A stretch of DNA of 64,000 bases, taken from Cyclaneusma minus. Lineage: Eukaryota; Ascomycota; Leotiomycetes; Marthamycetales; Marthamycetaceae. Shown here in pieces: positions 35,311 to 49,083 of the stretch. Below the pieces are notes generated by a model, which saw only the letters and a list, made by a program, of their open reading frames with translations, was not told the DNA's origin and did no database searches. The stretch covers positions 124,001 through 188,000 of the forward strand of contig JAKZHN010000006.1 in assembly GCA_037179335.1 (NCBI GenBank). The letters are read 5' to 3'. A program made the translations under genes and the position numbers. Position 1 is the first letter of the stretch. Each line of letters opens with the position of its first letter.

Positions 35311-38300
35311 AATTAAGAAAATTATACCTATAATTTTATAAATAAATAAATAAAAATTGCTAGAATTTTGCTTAAATTTAAATTTAATTATTTTGGCCTT
35401 TAAAATATAATTCTAATTTCTAGGGACCTATTTTAATCTATATAAATTTTTATTTAATTAAAAATTATTTCATGCTTTATTATAATGCTATTTAAAAAAG
35501 CTAAATATATTAGTTTTTTTGCATCGGTTTTAATAGATGCGTTTCCAATATTAAAATAGTGGTATTTGAAATCCTATTAAATTTTAATTGCGAGAATAAT
35601 ATATAAAATATTTATTTAAATAATAAAACAAAAATAAACAAAACCCTTTCTATAAATTTAAACAAATTCCCGGGCCATTAGGCAAGCCTTTTATTTATTA
35701 ATGCTCTTAAATTGTTTTTATAATAGTTTTTTTTTATTGGTTTTTATACAAAAGATTAAAAATAGCTTTTTTATAATTGCTGAAAATAGAAATTTTATAA
35801 ATTTCATTTGCTAAATAGGCAAATTTATATAAGTTATTATTATTTTTATTTGCAATTATAGCTATAATAAAAGATTTAAAAAATGGCTTTAATAAATAAT
35901 TTTAATTTTAATTGTATTGCATTTTAAATATTTTCCATACGCTAAATAAAACAAAAATCACAATATCAGCGCTATTAATATTTATTTTATTTATTTTGAA
36001 AATAAAGGCTAATATAATATTGGCATTATTAAAATTTATTAAATTTAAAATAAATAGAGCATTTGAAATAGGGGAATATATAAAAATTAAAATTAATATA
36101 AAAATTGACGTATTTAACAATTTAACGAGTATGCTATATTAAAGCGCTTTAAATATAATATATTAAAATATTTTTAATACATTATATTATAGCATAGTAA
36201 ATATGCTATAATTAGTGCTAATTAAATTTTCAATAATTGGCGTTTTTAAATTATTAAATTTAAAATAAATAATAGCTTTATTTTACTTTTCATAAAAGGC
36301 AAAAGAATTGGGTATTAAAATAAGTATTTTAAAAATTAAGTTACAAATTGCTTTAAATTTAAAAACAATTTATAAAGATTTGGCCTTATACGCTTTCTAT
36401 TTAGCCTATTGCTTTTTAATTAATCTATTGAATAATAGGCGCTTGGATAGGATATTTGGCATGCTTTGTGGATTATTGGGATTATTTTAAAGCTTTAAAT
36501 TAAAGGTTTTATTATAGATTTATTTATTTTATTTTATTATTATATTATGAATCATTTTTTCTAAATTAAAACAATATAATTAAAATTGCTTTATAATATT
36601 AAATTATAGCTAATTAAAATGCATTTTTAAAAATAAAAAATAAAAAATTTTAATATTTATAAACTGGCAGCTTTTTTTTCGAAATATAAAAATAAGCTTT
36701 ATAGCTTTAAATACAAATATATTTTGCAAAAACAAATCTTTTAATTTATATTTTTTTTAAATTCATTTTCCAGTTTTTAATTTCTAAATTAAATTTAAAA
36801 TAGTTTTTTAAATAGAATTCTAATCAAGCTATTAATTTTCAAAATTTAATAAATAGCTGGGCGTTGTGTAATATAGCTATAATATTGTTTTTTGCGGTTT
36901 GAATAATCCGCTTTATAGGCCTATTTTGCCAGAATAAATAAAGAATGGTATTTTAATGGTGAAATTTATTAATTTATTAATATTATTATATTTAATAGCC
37001 TTGAGTTTTTTGCTTAATTTTAATTTAATTCTTTTATACCAAATGGAAAAATAGCTATAAATATTTATATTTTATAATTGCGGCTATTTAGAATTTTTAT
37101 TAGATAATAATTATTATACAAATTTATAAAAAGTAATTTAGCAATATTAGAATTAATTAATTTAAATAGCTTATTTTTATATAAAATAAAAAATTTGGAA
37201 ATTCTATTAATTATTTTTTCTATTATATAGTTTTTATAGGAGTAAAATATAAATAAAAAACTAATTTTATTTTTAATATTAATTATATTAAAAAATAATT
37301 TAATTTTGGCAGGGCCTATATATATAAATCTTTTATAATATAAAATATAATTTTAAAACTGGATTTATTGCTTGGCTTTTTTTAAATTAATTTATTATAT
37401 AATTTTATTATTAATTTTATTATTAATTTTATTATTAATTTTATTAGCTTTAATTGCTTTAATAGCTAAAATAGCTAAAATATCTATAATATTTTCAATA
37501 CACTTAATTGTTAATATAAATAAAATAAAATTAATTATAAAATTTATAATATATATATATTTTATATATAAACGCTTTTAAAATACATAGTTTAATTATT
37601 AAAATTGTTTAATAAACTTTTTTAGCATATTCTTTTGCTCGAACATAAATTAATACCAAATTTTAAAATATATAAAATATTTTTCCAATTAAATTTTTAT
37701 TAAAACAATATTAGTTTATTTAAAATATAAATATTGTATTTTTTATTTTAATAGCCTTTTAAATATAAAGCGCTATAATTTTAAAAAATAAATAAAACTT
37801 AATTATATATAATATAGTATTAAAATTGGCGATTTATTTAAATTTAGAAATTTTATTAATATAACTAATAAAGTTTTAAATAATATAGCCCGTAATTTTT
37901 TTTGGGATTAAAATTTGAATTTACGGCTGTATTTACGGCCGGCGGCCTTTTCGCAAAATAAGCGTTTTTTTTAAAAAAAAGCTATAATTGGCTTAATAAT
38001 ATTTTTTAAAAAAAGATTTTTTTTCTTAATTATAAGAAAAAAAAAGACTTTGGTAATTTTATACTTTGGGTTCAATAGCTAGCGATATTAACAAATGCTA
38101 CTGCTATTGCTATTTTTAAATAATTAATAATTGCTATAAAATACTAGGGCTTTTTATTTGCCATTTTCGCTTTTTTAAAATTAAACAATATAGACTGCTT
38201 TTTTTTAATTTTAAATTTGAATTTTGTTTTATATTTTTTTTTTATAATTATAGTAAAAAAAATTAATTAATAACCATATTGTTAATAATAATATAATTTG

Positions 38301-39106
38301 CAACGAAAGCCGAAAACAAATAGCAAAAGAAAATAGCTTTAATATATATAATTATATATAAAAGGCTATTTTAAATAATTTTATAATTAAGGATAAAAAA
38401 AGTTAGTTATACCATTTTCATAATAAGTTTAACTTTCCATATACAGTTTGCAATCTTTTAAATATATTAATTTATAATAAAATTAGTAATTATTTAATAT
38501 TTATTTTTAAAAATACTTTATATATTTGTAAAATAATCTTTTATATTAGTAATTTTTTTATTTAGCTAATTAAAGTAAATATAAATTTAATAGTAAATTT
38601 CAAAAGTATCGGCTAGATATTTTATTTTTAGCTAGTTTTAAATAATAGCTTATTAGCTTTTATTAATTATAATATTAGCCTTATTTTTAAAATTATTTAA
38701 TATAATATTTATAATATATTAAAGCTTTTTATTTTAAAAATACTTTTTTACTATAATAAATTAATTATACCAACTTTTATAAATAAAAAAAAAGCGGCCT
38801 TTTTTGTATTAAAAAATACAAATAACAATATAATAGCAAAAAAAAAAAATTAACGGCAAGGCTTAATTGGTTTTTTTTAAATAATTTAAATAATTTAAAA
38901 ATAGTAATTAATATTGCAAATATAGCTTTCGCTAATTGCGAATATAGTATTTGCAAAGTTATCATTTATTAATATAAATATAATATTTGCAAAAAACGTT
39001 TTTATTTAATAGCAAATATAATATTTGCAAAAAAAGAATTATAAAAATAATATTTGCAATATTATTAATATAGATTTATGCATTAATAATTATAATTTAT
39101 CAAAAA

Positions 39107-39296
39107 CCAATACAAATTAATTTTTTTAAATATATTAAATAATTAAAAAAAATTACAATGCCAAATATATAAATGGCCTCCTTGCTTATACGCATATACC
39201 AGGAATATAAATAGGTCCCATACCCAAACCTCTCCGGAGCTTTATGGACCTTCGGGGCCGTAAAGCTCCGGTTCGGACCGACGCGGGGGCACTCCA
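39107..39296 (-). repeat. Right (5') LTR of the second Copia element
   Basis: This is the better-preserved copy, containing CGGTTCGGACCGACGCGGGG. Its open frame on the minus strand is not a gene. Confidence 0.75.
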
Positions 39297-40095
39297 ATAA
39301 ATATAATAGAATTTAATGGCTTTATTAATAATATAATAATTAATCAAAAATATAAAAAAATGCAAAAACTACTGGATAATGCGCTATTTATTGGAGTTTT
39401 AATTTTTTTAAAGCAAAATCCAAAAACAAAATCCAAAAACAAAATCCAAAAACAAAAAGAAAAACAGATTAATTTTTTAAATTTTATAAAATTCCAAGTC
39501 AATTTTGACTTTTTTATTAATTATATCAAATGCAAGCAAGCAGGTTTTAAAATTCCATAAAATTTATTTTTAAAACTTTTTATTATAGCTTAGAAAAGCT
39601 TTAATTTAAAAGTTACTATAGAGAATTTTTAATAAAAGGCCTGAATAGCTATGGAGTAATAACTTTTAAGCAAAAAAATAAAATAGCAAAAACAAAATCT
39701 ATTAGCAATATTGCAGATTAATTAAAAACCTGGAAATAAAGAATAATATTAGGCTGGGCCAATTGCAAATAGCAGCGTTTAAATTAAAAGATTTTAAAAA
39801 ATACTTAAAAAGGAAATTAAAAAAGATTAAAAAAATTAAAAATACCAATATTGCCAATAGGCGGATTAAAGCCGCTATATAAACAAATAGAAATTTGGAA
39901 AAAAAAAGGAAAATAAATAAAGGAGGCTTTGTAAAAATTGGAATAGCCATTTAAAGCGGACTGGTGGCTTAAAAGACTATTGGCTAATAACAATAATAAT
40001 AATAATGGTATAAAGCAAAATTAATATAAAAAAATTGAAATTAAAATTGCATTTTATTTTAATTTAATTTAATTGATTTTTAAAGCAATAGCTTC

Positions 40096-40344
40096 CTATT
40101 GTTCTTTTTTATCACCGGCAGCGCTAGTATTATTATTATTAGCGCCGCTTTTTTTATAGGATTTTGCAATATAAAACTCTCTGCAAATAAAATATTTATA
40201 ATAGCATTTGCAATAATTGTCTATGCAAATAAAACAATTCCAGCAAAAGCAGATTATTAAATTATTATTGGGATTTTTACCTTTATTTGGCGATTGGCGC
40301 AAAAGGCCGTTGGAAGGTTTTTTAAATTTTATTGCAATTGGCAT
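40096..40344 (-). pseudogene. Cysteine-rich Gag-like relic
   Basis: An 82-codon open frame contains clustered cysteines and tyrosines: ICFCWNCFICIDNYCKC, then YFICREFYIAKSYKK. If some tyrosines were cysteine or histidine before C-to-T and G-to-A change, the second stretch would resemble a C-x2-C-x3-H-x4-C zinc knuckle, one residue short of the usual Gag spacing. It lies outside the three nested elements, at the place where Gag of the oldest leftward element is expected. Function is inferred. Confidence 0.4.
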
Positions 40345-40954
40345 TTGGTATTGCTAGCGAATTAAGAAATCTAATATTTTCTAATAAAAGTTTATAGTAA
40401 AATTTTTCCAAATAGCTATCCCGTAAATTTGCAAAACCATTTTCGTAATATTTTCCTAAATATAGGCTTTTAAAAGCTCTTGAATTTCTTAATAAAATTA
40501 AATTATAGCTATGATAAGCCCTGGACCTTTTAAAATATTAATAATATAAGATATTAATACAAATAAAACAAATATATATATTTAAAGGTCTTTAATAATT
40601 GCCTTTTTATTGCTTAAAATAAATGCTAAAGTAAATTGATTTCCTTATATAATCAAGGCAGTATTAATTTCAATACCAGATTTTAAAGCCTTTAAATAAA
40701 AATAAAGCAAGACAATAAAATAGAATTTATTTTTAGCAATTATATAAATATATTAAAAACCAATATATAAAATTTAATTATAAATTTCAAGAATTTCAAA
40801 AGAATTTTTATTATTATTAATAATAAAGCCATTATTCTATTGCAAAACAAATTAGCGCTAGGATTGAAAAATCAAACCAATAATAGCAATTAATTGAATT
40901 TGATAGAGTTTCTCGATTTTTTATAGCTTTTTATTCGCACTCCAATTATTATAG

Positions 40955-41170
40955 TGGTTAAAAATAAATTGGCAAATAGGGTGCGATATATATATTTCTT
41001 TGCTATAAAAAATAATCGCTGCTTTTTTTAAATAAAAATAGCAGTATTTAAATATTATATATTAAAAGTCTCGCTTAGTTTTTTTAATAAGCAATATTTA
41101 TTTTTTATATATATTTAGCATATATATTTTATAAAATATTTGCAAAGTGCTCTTTTTAGCCTTATATAAT
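40955..41170. repeat. Left LTR of the third element
   Basis: Direct copy of 48320-48541; more AT-rich. Ends are approximate. A pyrimidine-rich tract follows on the inner side near 41170-41185. Confidence 0.7.
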
Positions 41171-44100
41171 AATTGTTTTTCTTTATAGCTTTAGGCTTTA
41201 AAATTTTTAGATGCGAATTTTTGCTTTTCAATAATCTAATATTTGAATTTTAATTATTACTTTTTATTTTTTATTTTGGCCATATCAATTTATAGATTTT
41301 TATTAATTTGCTATCATTAATAATTATTCTTAAATTTATTATTGCTTAATTTTTTTTTAATTTTAATATATAATTTGCGCTATTTATTATTAAATCAATT
41401 TTAAAAAAACATTTAATTATTTTTATTGGCTTTATATATATTATGTTAATTTTCGCGTATATTCTTTTTACAAATACCAAACAATTAATATAGCGGTAAT
41501 TTATTTTAAATAATTAATTTTAGAGTTTTTTTAATTTTCCAATTTTTTTTATATATATGCATTATATATTTGCTGCAATAATAATATATTAATTTTTAAT
41601 TGCGTTTTTCAATTTCAATCTTTTTTTTATTTTTTTAATAATAATTTTTTTATAGCAATTATATTGGATTTTATTAAAGATTTTATTTATATTAAACAGG
41701 TTTTTTTGTTTTTATTAATTCTTTTTTGACTATTGCTTTTATATAGGTTTTTTAATATAGGCTTTTTTAGCAGAGATTTCTTTTTTTTAAAAAGAAAAAT
41801 TATAATTTTTAATACTTTTAATTGTAAAATACAGAATTTTGCCAATAATTTATTTCAAGCCCTATATAGCAAAAGTTTTACCCGTAATTATAATAATAAT
41901 GCTAAATTTGTGATTTTGCTGCAGGATTTAAATTGTATTTCTATTAAGTCTTTTATTGCGCTTTAACTTCGCTTTTACATTTTATTGCTATTGCTATATT
42001 GAGATTTAGGCTTTTTTAAAAAATTAACACGCTAATTATAATAAAAACTTAATTTAATTAAAAAATAATATAAAAACTATTAGGGCTTTTTTTATTTTAG
42101 AATTTATATTTTTTTAAAATATAAAATATACAATGCTTTTAAAAATATCAAAAATATAGTAATTGCTTTAATTAAAATTATTTTTGCAATTTATATTTTA
42201 ATATATATAGCAATTAATATTTAATAGTATTTAATAAATTTATTTTTTGCTTTTTTATAAATATTTAATTAGAATATGAATAAATTATAATTTTGATTAT
42301 TTTTTTAATAATATTTTATTTAATATTAAAAGAAATGGATTTTTGGCAATATAATATAAAATATGGAAATTATAAATTTAATATATGCGAATTGTAATTA
42401 ATAGCTGGTTTTATTTACAAATATTATAGATTTTTTAATTTTGCTAATTAATTTGAATTTTATATACTAGGTGTTTTTTAATTGAAGTATTTAATATATG
42501 GAATTTATAAGTTTTATTTATATATTTTATAATTTTTAATTAAATTAAATTTATTATTTATTTTTTAATCTTTTAATTTGATTTTTTATAAAATATAATT
42601 TAATTTAATTTAATTTAAATTTAAAAAAAGAATTAAAGTTTTATTTTTGTTTTTTAAATATTTTTATTTTTATTTTTGCTTATTATTGCGCGTAATTGGG
42701 CGTTTTTTATTTAAATATAAAACTGAAATTAGTTTTTCAATTCTTTTTAAAAGAAATTGCGCTTTTTTTATAATTTTTCTATTATTATTATAATTTAGTT
42801 TTAATGCTTTTTTTTTCATAAACTTATTGAAAATTATTAAGGTATTTTTAATGTTCTTTTAAATTAATATTTAATTCCAATTTTAATTTTAATTTTTCCA
42901 ATAGATGCAAAATATAAGCTAATTTCTTTTTGCTTTTTTTATATATTATAACTTTTTCAATTTCCACATTTTAAAATTCACAAAATATAATTTATATACG
43001 CTATTTTAATTTTTTTTAATAAATTTTAAAAACTTAATATAAAAAATATTATTCAATTTTTTCACTTAAAATTTAAATAAATATTTTAAGCAATAGACTT
43101 GGGCTTTTATTTGTTAAATAATAAAAAAGAAATTTATATATTTTTTTGCTAATTTTCCAATTCTAAAATATATATTTGTAATAAATAGAAAATAAAATAA
43201 AATTTATTAAAGTTTTAAATTTTAAATTTTTTCGCGTATTGCTTTATATATGTATTCATAGTATTTTTCCAATTTTTGCAATAATATATCTTTGCCGTAT
43301 TGTATTTTATTTTTTTGTTTTTTTTATTAAATATTTTAATTTTTATAAATTCTATAAAAAAATTAACATTAATTTGCAAATAATATTAATATATTGTAAA
43401 AATAAAAATAAAAAAACAATACTTTTTACTTTATATTATTATAAGCGAATTTTGCTATAATTAATTAAATTGCCCAAGTTGTTCTTTTATTATTGCCACA
43501 ATATTATATATAGACTTTTAAATTTTTATTTATTTATTTTATTTATTTTATTTGCTTATTTATTTAAAAATAAAATACAATATTATATTGTATATTATAT
43601 AAAGTTTATAGTAAAAAGCTTTTTATAATATATCAATAAATGTAAAATTATAATTAAATATAATAACTTTAAAACTTTTTATAAAATAAATAATTTTATT
43701 AGAAATTGTATATTAATATGTTTAATTATATATATAAATCATATAATTTTAATATAATAATTTATTATTATTAAAATAGAATTATATATCTTAGTTATAT
43801 ATTATAATTTTGGCAAATTTATAATAAAATTCTACAATAAATATATTTATAATTTATTGGCTAAGAGCAAAAACTATAGCTAATTATCATATATATATTA
43901 ATAAATATTATTTTGCTAGTAAATATAGCAATTGCATATGTAATTTTGTATTTTTGCTTTTATATTTGGCTAATAATATTTGCAATAAATTAAAATTAAT
44001 ATTTATTTTATTTTAAAATAGCCTTTTAATTTACTATTATAATAAAAATTTAAAAATTTATTATATAATATATTTGCTATAAAAGTATATAATCTTTTTT

Positions 44101-47100
44101 TCTATATAATATATTATTTTAAATTGCTATTGTTTATTTTTATATAATATAAATTTGCTTTATGTTTTTATTATATATTTATTATTTTTTAAAATTTTAA
44201 AAATAATTGTAAAATTTGCTTTAATTATTTCGATTTTTAAATTTAAATAATTTAAATAAAATATAACTTTTTTCTTACAAATTTGCATTTCTAATATGCA
44301 AATAAAATATATAATATTAATTTCCCAATTTAATAATTTTAATCAAAATACAATTGCTATATTTATAGCAGCACCTATATTTTTTAAAAATTATATATTT
44401 AGCGTATAATTAAATACATAGCAGAGTTCTTATTGCAATATTAAAAAAACAATTGATTTAAATATTTTTTATTATTTTATTATAATTTGATTTACAAAAT
44501 AAAAAGTTAATAGGGTTGTTAACTTTTGCAATATATTTAATATTGAAATTATAAAATTTTAATTTTATAGTTTATGTTATTTAATATTTATTAAAGTTTT
44601 TCGCATTTATAAAATAGCGCAAATCATTATAATTTAAAAGTATTTATATTTTATAATATATATTTTTAATATATTGTTTTTAATATTAAAAACAAATTGC
44701 AAGCAATTTAATATTATATATTTAATATATTAATTTTTTATTAATTAATTTATAAAATTAAAAGACTATTAAATACTAATAATATTATACTGAATTATTT
44801 AAATTTTAAAATTATTTTAAAATTTCCAATATTGCAAATTTAAAAATATTATATAGAATTTGCAAATATATTTTTAATATATTAAAACGCTTTTTGCGCT
44901 TTTAGAGGCTATTTAAACAGGCTTTTTTGCTATTTATATTATCAATAAATAAATTAATTATAAATAATATAATTTTGCTATATTTTAAAATAAATTATTT
45001 ATAAAACTTAGCTTATTTTAAAAATAATTGCAATTTTATATATATAATTAATATAGACTATTTTCGAATAGCGCGTATACTTTTTAATTTTATATATATA
45101 TATTTTTGTTTATTATAAAATTTAAAAATAAAATTTTATTTATTTTACATTTGTATTTGTTTTCTTTTTATAAAAACAAATATTTTTATAGCTTTTTAAA
45201 TATGGTTTTTATATATTTATTATATTCATTAAAAATTTTGACTTAAAATATTATTAAAATAAATTATTCTAATAATATTTTAAAAAAAATTATATAAATT
45301 TAAAATATAATTGGCGTATTTGCTAATTTAAATAGCATTATTAAATATTTAAAATAATTATATTTTATATAAAATACTATTTTTTATTTCCTATTTTTTT
45401 ATATATAAATTTTATAATATAAATTTTTAAAATTCAATTTAATACAAATTTTGATTTTTTCCAATTTAATTAGAAATTTATTAATTAATAAAATAAATAC
45501 TAATTTTTAATAATAATAATATTTAATTTGTTATAATTAATATATAAATGCAAATCTTTGTGTTTTTTAAATATAAATAATATAAAAACTTTTATTAGGC
45601 TTTTCAATTTGCAAATTTAGTTTTTCATTAATGCATTTTTAAAATATTTTTAAAATATAGTTAGCTGCTTTTTAAATAGTTTATAAATAAATTAATAAAA
45701 TAAAGTGGCTTTAATTTGTATAATATAATTTTAATTAAAATATGCCAATAATATATTGATTTTTATTATATTAAAATAAAAATATTATTAAAATAATTTA
45801 ATTTTTTTAATTTTTTTAATTTTAATTTTTTATTTTGGCTTATTTTGATTTTGCTATATAGTTTTTATAAATATTTTTAATATTTGGCAATTTACAATTT
45901 TGGAAATAGATTAAAATTCAATTTTTCTTTGCTAAAATTTTAAAATTTTGCTTAATATATATATAATAGAATTTTTATTTAAATTTGCAATATTTTTAAT
46001 TATTTTTTATTTCTTATTTATTCTGCTAAATGTTATTTTATATAATTTAATATTATATTTTTAATTTTTATATATAAGGTAGTTCATATATAATAGCTTT
46101 TTATTTATTATATTTAAAATATAAATTGTTATATTTTGTTTTTTTAATTTATTTAATCTATTTTAAATAATAATTTGGTATTTAATTTGGTATTTATAAA
46201 TTAAATTAATTTTAATTCAATTATAATATTTCTTGCCTATTTATTTAGATTAAAGCATATTTAAAAGCAAATTATATAAATATGCAAATATTTTATATAT
46301 TTTAATGCTTTGGTTTTTTATATTATTTTTATTATTAAAAACTTTAATAAAAAGTTCATAATTTTATTTAATTTTATTTCCATTTTTATTAGAAAAACAA
46401 ATTTATAAATATTGCATATATATATTAAGTTACGTTTATTTTTTTGCAAATATTAAAAATATAAAATTTTTATTTAATTTATTATTAATAAAAGCAAAAA
46501 TAGAAATTATATTTTAAATATTAATTGCAATTGAATAATTAATTATTATATGCTTTTACTTTATAAAAAAATTATTAAATTAAGCAATTATTAGCGATTT
46601 GTTTTCTACTTATTATATTTATATTTGTAATTTATAAAATAAAAATAAAATTAAAAGTTTTGCAAAAAGAAATTAACTATAATTATTTTAATTATAATTA
46701 CCATAATTTTAATTATAACTAAAGCTATTTTTATTTAATTGGCTTTTTTTTACAGCTATTAAAATTATTATTATTTAAAATATATATTTTATTCCCGGGC
46801 TATTTGTATTTGCGGGTTTTGTATTTAAATTTTTAATAATTTTAATATACATTTTTTTATAAATGCAATTAAATAAATTATAATTTTTAAAATTATAATT
46901 AAAATATAAAAAAAAACCAATATTCATTTTGGCCGCGCTATTGGCTTTTATTTTAATAATAGCTGTTTTCTTTTGCTTTTGCAATTGGGCTAATATTAAA
47001 TTACTATATTATTTTGTAAAATATTATATAGATTTTATAATTTATTATAATTATTATAATATTTTTATAATTTATTGTAATTATTATAATATTTTTTCAA

Positions 47101-48319
47101 ATTATTTGCATTAAATATATTTTTAATTTTTAATTAGAAATTGAATTTATTTTTGCATTTAATATTTCGAATTGTATTAAATATATATTATATATTAATT
47201 TATAATTAATTATTTTATTAAAAAATAAAACTTTATTTAATATTATTGCAAAATTTAAAAATAAATTAATTATTAAAAAATATAAAAAACATATTTTTTA
47301 TGTAAAAAAGCAAAATTTTTATTTTGCAATAGAAGTGTTTAATTATTGTATTTTATTTTTTATGTTTTTTAGCAAATTAATTTAATATATACAATGTATA
47401 TTATTGCTTTGTATTTATTATATTTAATATTACATTTTTTATTTTTTTATTGTTTTTATTTATAATTTATTTAATAATGCTATTATATAATATATACGCG
47501 GCTTTCAAATGCAATTAAAGCGCAATAATATTTTTTAAAAATAAATAAAATTGTGTATTAAAATAGTTTTATAAATAATTAAATTATTTATAGTATTTAT
47601 ATATATTATATATGTAATATAATTTAATATTTAATATATAGGAATTTTTAAACATAAAAGATTTTTTGGCAATTAATTATTTACTATTAGAATTTAAATC
47701 AAATAAACTATATTTGCAGATAAAAAGTTGCAATTTTAATTTATAATTTTGCAATTCTTTTTAGCTTTAAATTTTTAAGTAGTTTATTAAATAATTGCAA
47801 AATTATTAAAACTTAAATTGGCTTGGCTTTAAATTAAATTAAAAAGCAAAAGCGGGAGCAAAAGTAAATGCTTAATTAATTTTGCTTTTACGCGGCGTGC
47901 TTATATTTTCAATTAGGGCATTTTAATTTTTAATTTATTTAAATTAATTTGCATTAATAAATTGGCTATTTAATTAAAAAAGGCTATTAAATAATTTTTA
48001 ATTTCAAATAAAAAAATATTAAATTGCTTTTAATTGCCAATATTAATAGTAGTTTTATTAATATTATTAATAGCAATATTATTAGCAAGTGTGTTATTAT
48101 TTTTGCTATTATTTAATATGGCTTTTTAATTTAATATAAAAGTTGCATTAATAGTATTATTAAAATTAAGCTATTTTAAAATTAAAAAAAGCTAATTTTT
48201 AAAATTCTTAGCAAAATTTAATATATTATAATTGGCGTTAAATTTACAGTTATTTAATTAAATAATTATTATTTTGCCGAATTATTATTTTTTAAAATAA
48301 AAGCGGCTATTTTATTATA

Positions 48320-48541
48320 ATAATTAAAAATAAATTGGCAAATAAAATACAATATATATATATATATATATTGCTATAAAAAATAGCCGCTGCTTTTTTT
48401 AAATGAAAATAACAATATTTAAATATTATACGCTGAAAATTTTATTTAATTTTTTTAATACGCAATATTTATCTTTTATGCATTTTTAGCGCATATGCTT
48501 TATAAAGTGCCCGCAGGGCGCTTTTCTCGGCCCCGTGTGAT
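48320..48541. repeat. Right LTR of the third element
   Basis: Direct copy of 40955-41170, preserving CCCGCAGGGCGCTTTTCTCG. An (AT)n run at about 48352-48370 lies inside it. Confidence 0.7.
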
Positions 48542-48922
48542 ATTAATTAAAGCCGTAAAAATTTATCGGCAAAATCCTAATTGCTTAAAAAAAGCATTTT
48601 AGAAATTCGTGTATAAAAGCCTTAATATTGGCAATAAGCTAAAGGGATTATAAAAGCAATAAAAAAAATCGGCGCTAGCAAGAAAAAATTATAAAAATCT
48701 TAAAATCGGCAGGATTTTCGCTTTTATTGCCATTGGTGCCGCTAGCTATTAAATTAAAGCAATTGCAATTTTAATTAATATTGGCGCGCTAAAAGCAATA
48801 TAAAACGGCAAAAGCAGAGCAAGCGCGCTTTGGAAGCATATTGGCGAATAATTATTATATATAGTAAAATTTATAAATTTGTAATTAATATAAAAAGCAT
48901 TTAAATAAATTAAATTAACTAT

Positions 48923-49083
48923 TAATAAAGCAATTAATATTAAAAAAAAAACAATAGCAATTTTTTCGGACTATTATTATGGGCTTTACTATTGCTTACG
49001 CCCTTGGTTATTAGCCAGGGGGTCTTATATAAGACCCACGTGACAATAAGCCAGCCTCACTACTATAAAACCCATTATATATA
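48923..49083. repeat. Right outer terminal repeat of the island (little mutated)
   Basis: This is the better-preserved copy of 25623-25785. It includes TTGCTTACGCCCTTGG, a palindromic GGTCTTATATAAGACC and CACTACTATAAAACCC. The adjoining ATTATATATACC also serves as the TATA-like core of the first array unit right of the island, so the exact LTR end is uncertain. Confidence 0.65.

Larger units (their letters stand above)
33960..39296 (-). mobile_element. Second Ty1/Copia LTR retrotransposon, RIP-inactivated, minus strand
   Basis: Direct repeats at 33960-34161 and 39107-39296 share CTCCGGAGCTTTATGGACC, CCAGGAATATAAAT and GCGGGGG blocks and enclose a 5.3-kb element. On the minus strand a frame through 35310 reads a hydrophobic stretch, then Y-I-N-N-I-I-I-A-A-K. 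This fits YVDDIIIAAK followed by the K-rich, IK-x-x-x-E-I-K-R pattern seen past the Copia active site. About 125 codons upstream, LPNGPG (35667-35684) is a possible Copia block in a different frame. The right LTR is GC-richer than the left. Confidence 0.83.
40955..48541. mobile_element. Third LTR retrotransposon, about 7.6 kb, class uncertain
   Basis: Direct repeats at about 40955-41170 and 48320-48541 share AAAAATAAATTGGCAAATA, TTGCTATAAAAAATA and CGCTGCTTTTTTTAAAT blocks, and later ATTTTTAGCGCATATGC-like sequence in the right copy. The size fits a Gypsy/Ty3 element better than Copia. Reverse transcriptase, RNase H and integrase could not be recognised with confidence on either strand, so class and orientation stay open. 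The right LTR ends in GC-rich GCCCGCAGGGCGC, less mutated than the left. Confidence 0.75.
25420..48985. other. RIP-degraded AT-rich island of nested retrotransposons
   Basis: Across 23.5 kb the sequence is strongly AT-rich and no ORF exceeds about 82 codons. Frames are broken mostly by TAA, as expected from CAA-to-TAA changes. The borders are abrupt on both sides. Repeated segments differ mainly by C/T and G/A transitions. Direct repeats delimit at least three LTR elements (26469-32066, 33960-39296, 40955-48541). The leftover segments plus outer repeats (25623-25785, 48923-49083) add up to about 5 kb, the size of one more element that would be the original insertion. This segment probably contains no functional gene. 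Confidence 0.9.

Noticed and set aside
35908..36490. Short hydrophobic ORFs in the AT island as membrane proteins
   Set aside because: Ile/Leu/Phe/Asn-rich translations are expected from RIP-mutated DNA on either strand; no start context or homology supports them.
45772..45795. Minus-strand Y-F-N-N-I-F-I as a Gypsy reverse-transcriptase active site
   Set aside because: The residues before it are a lysine-leucine repeat, unlike any RT, so the match is probably chance in AT-rich DNA. The third element was left unclassified.
25420..48985. Regional centromere
   Set aside because: AT-richness and RIP could fit, but the segment resolves into nested LTR elements and nothing specific to a centromere is visible. 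CENP-A mapping would be needed.
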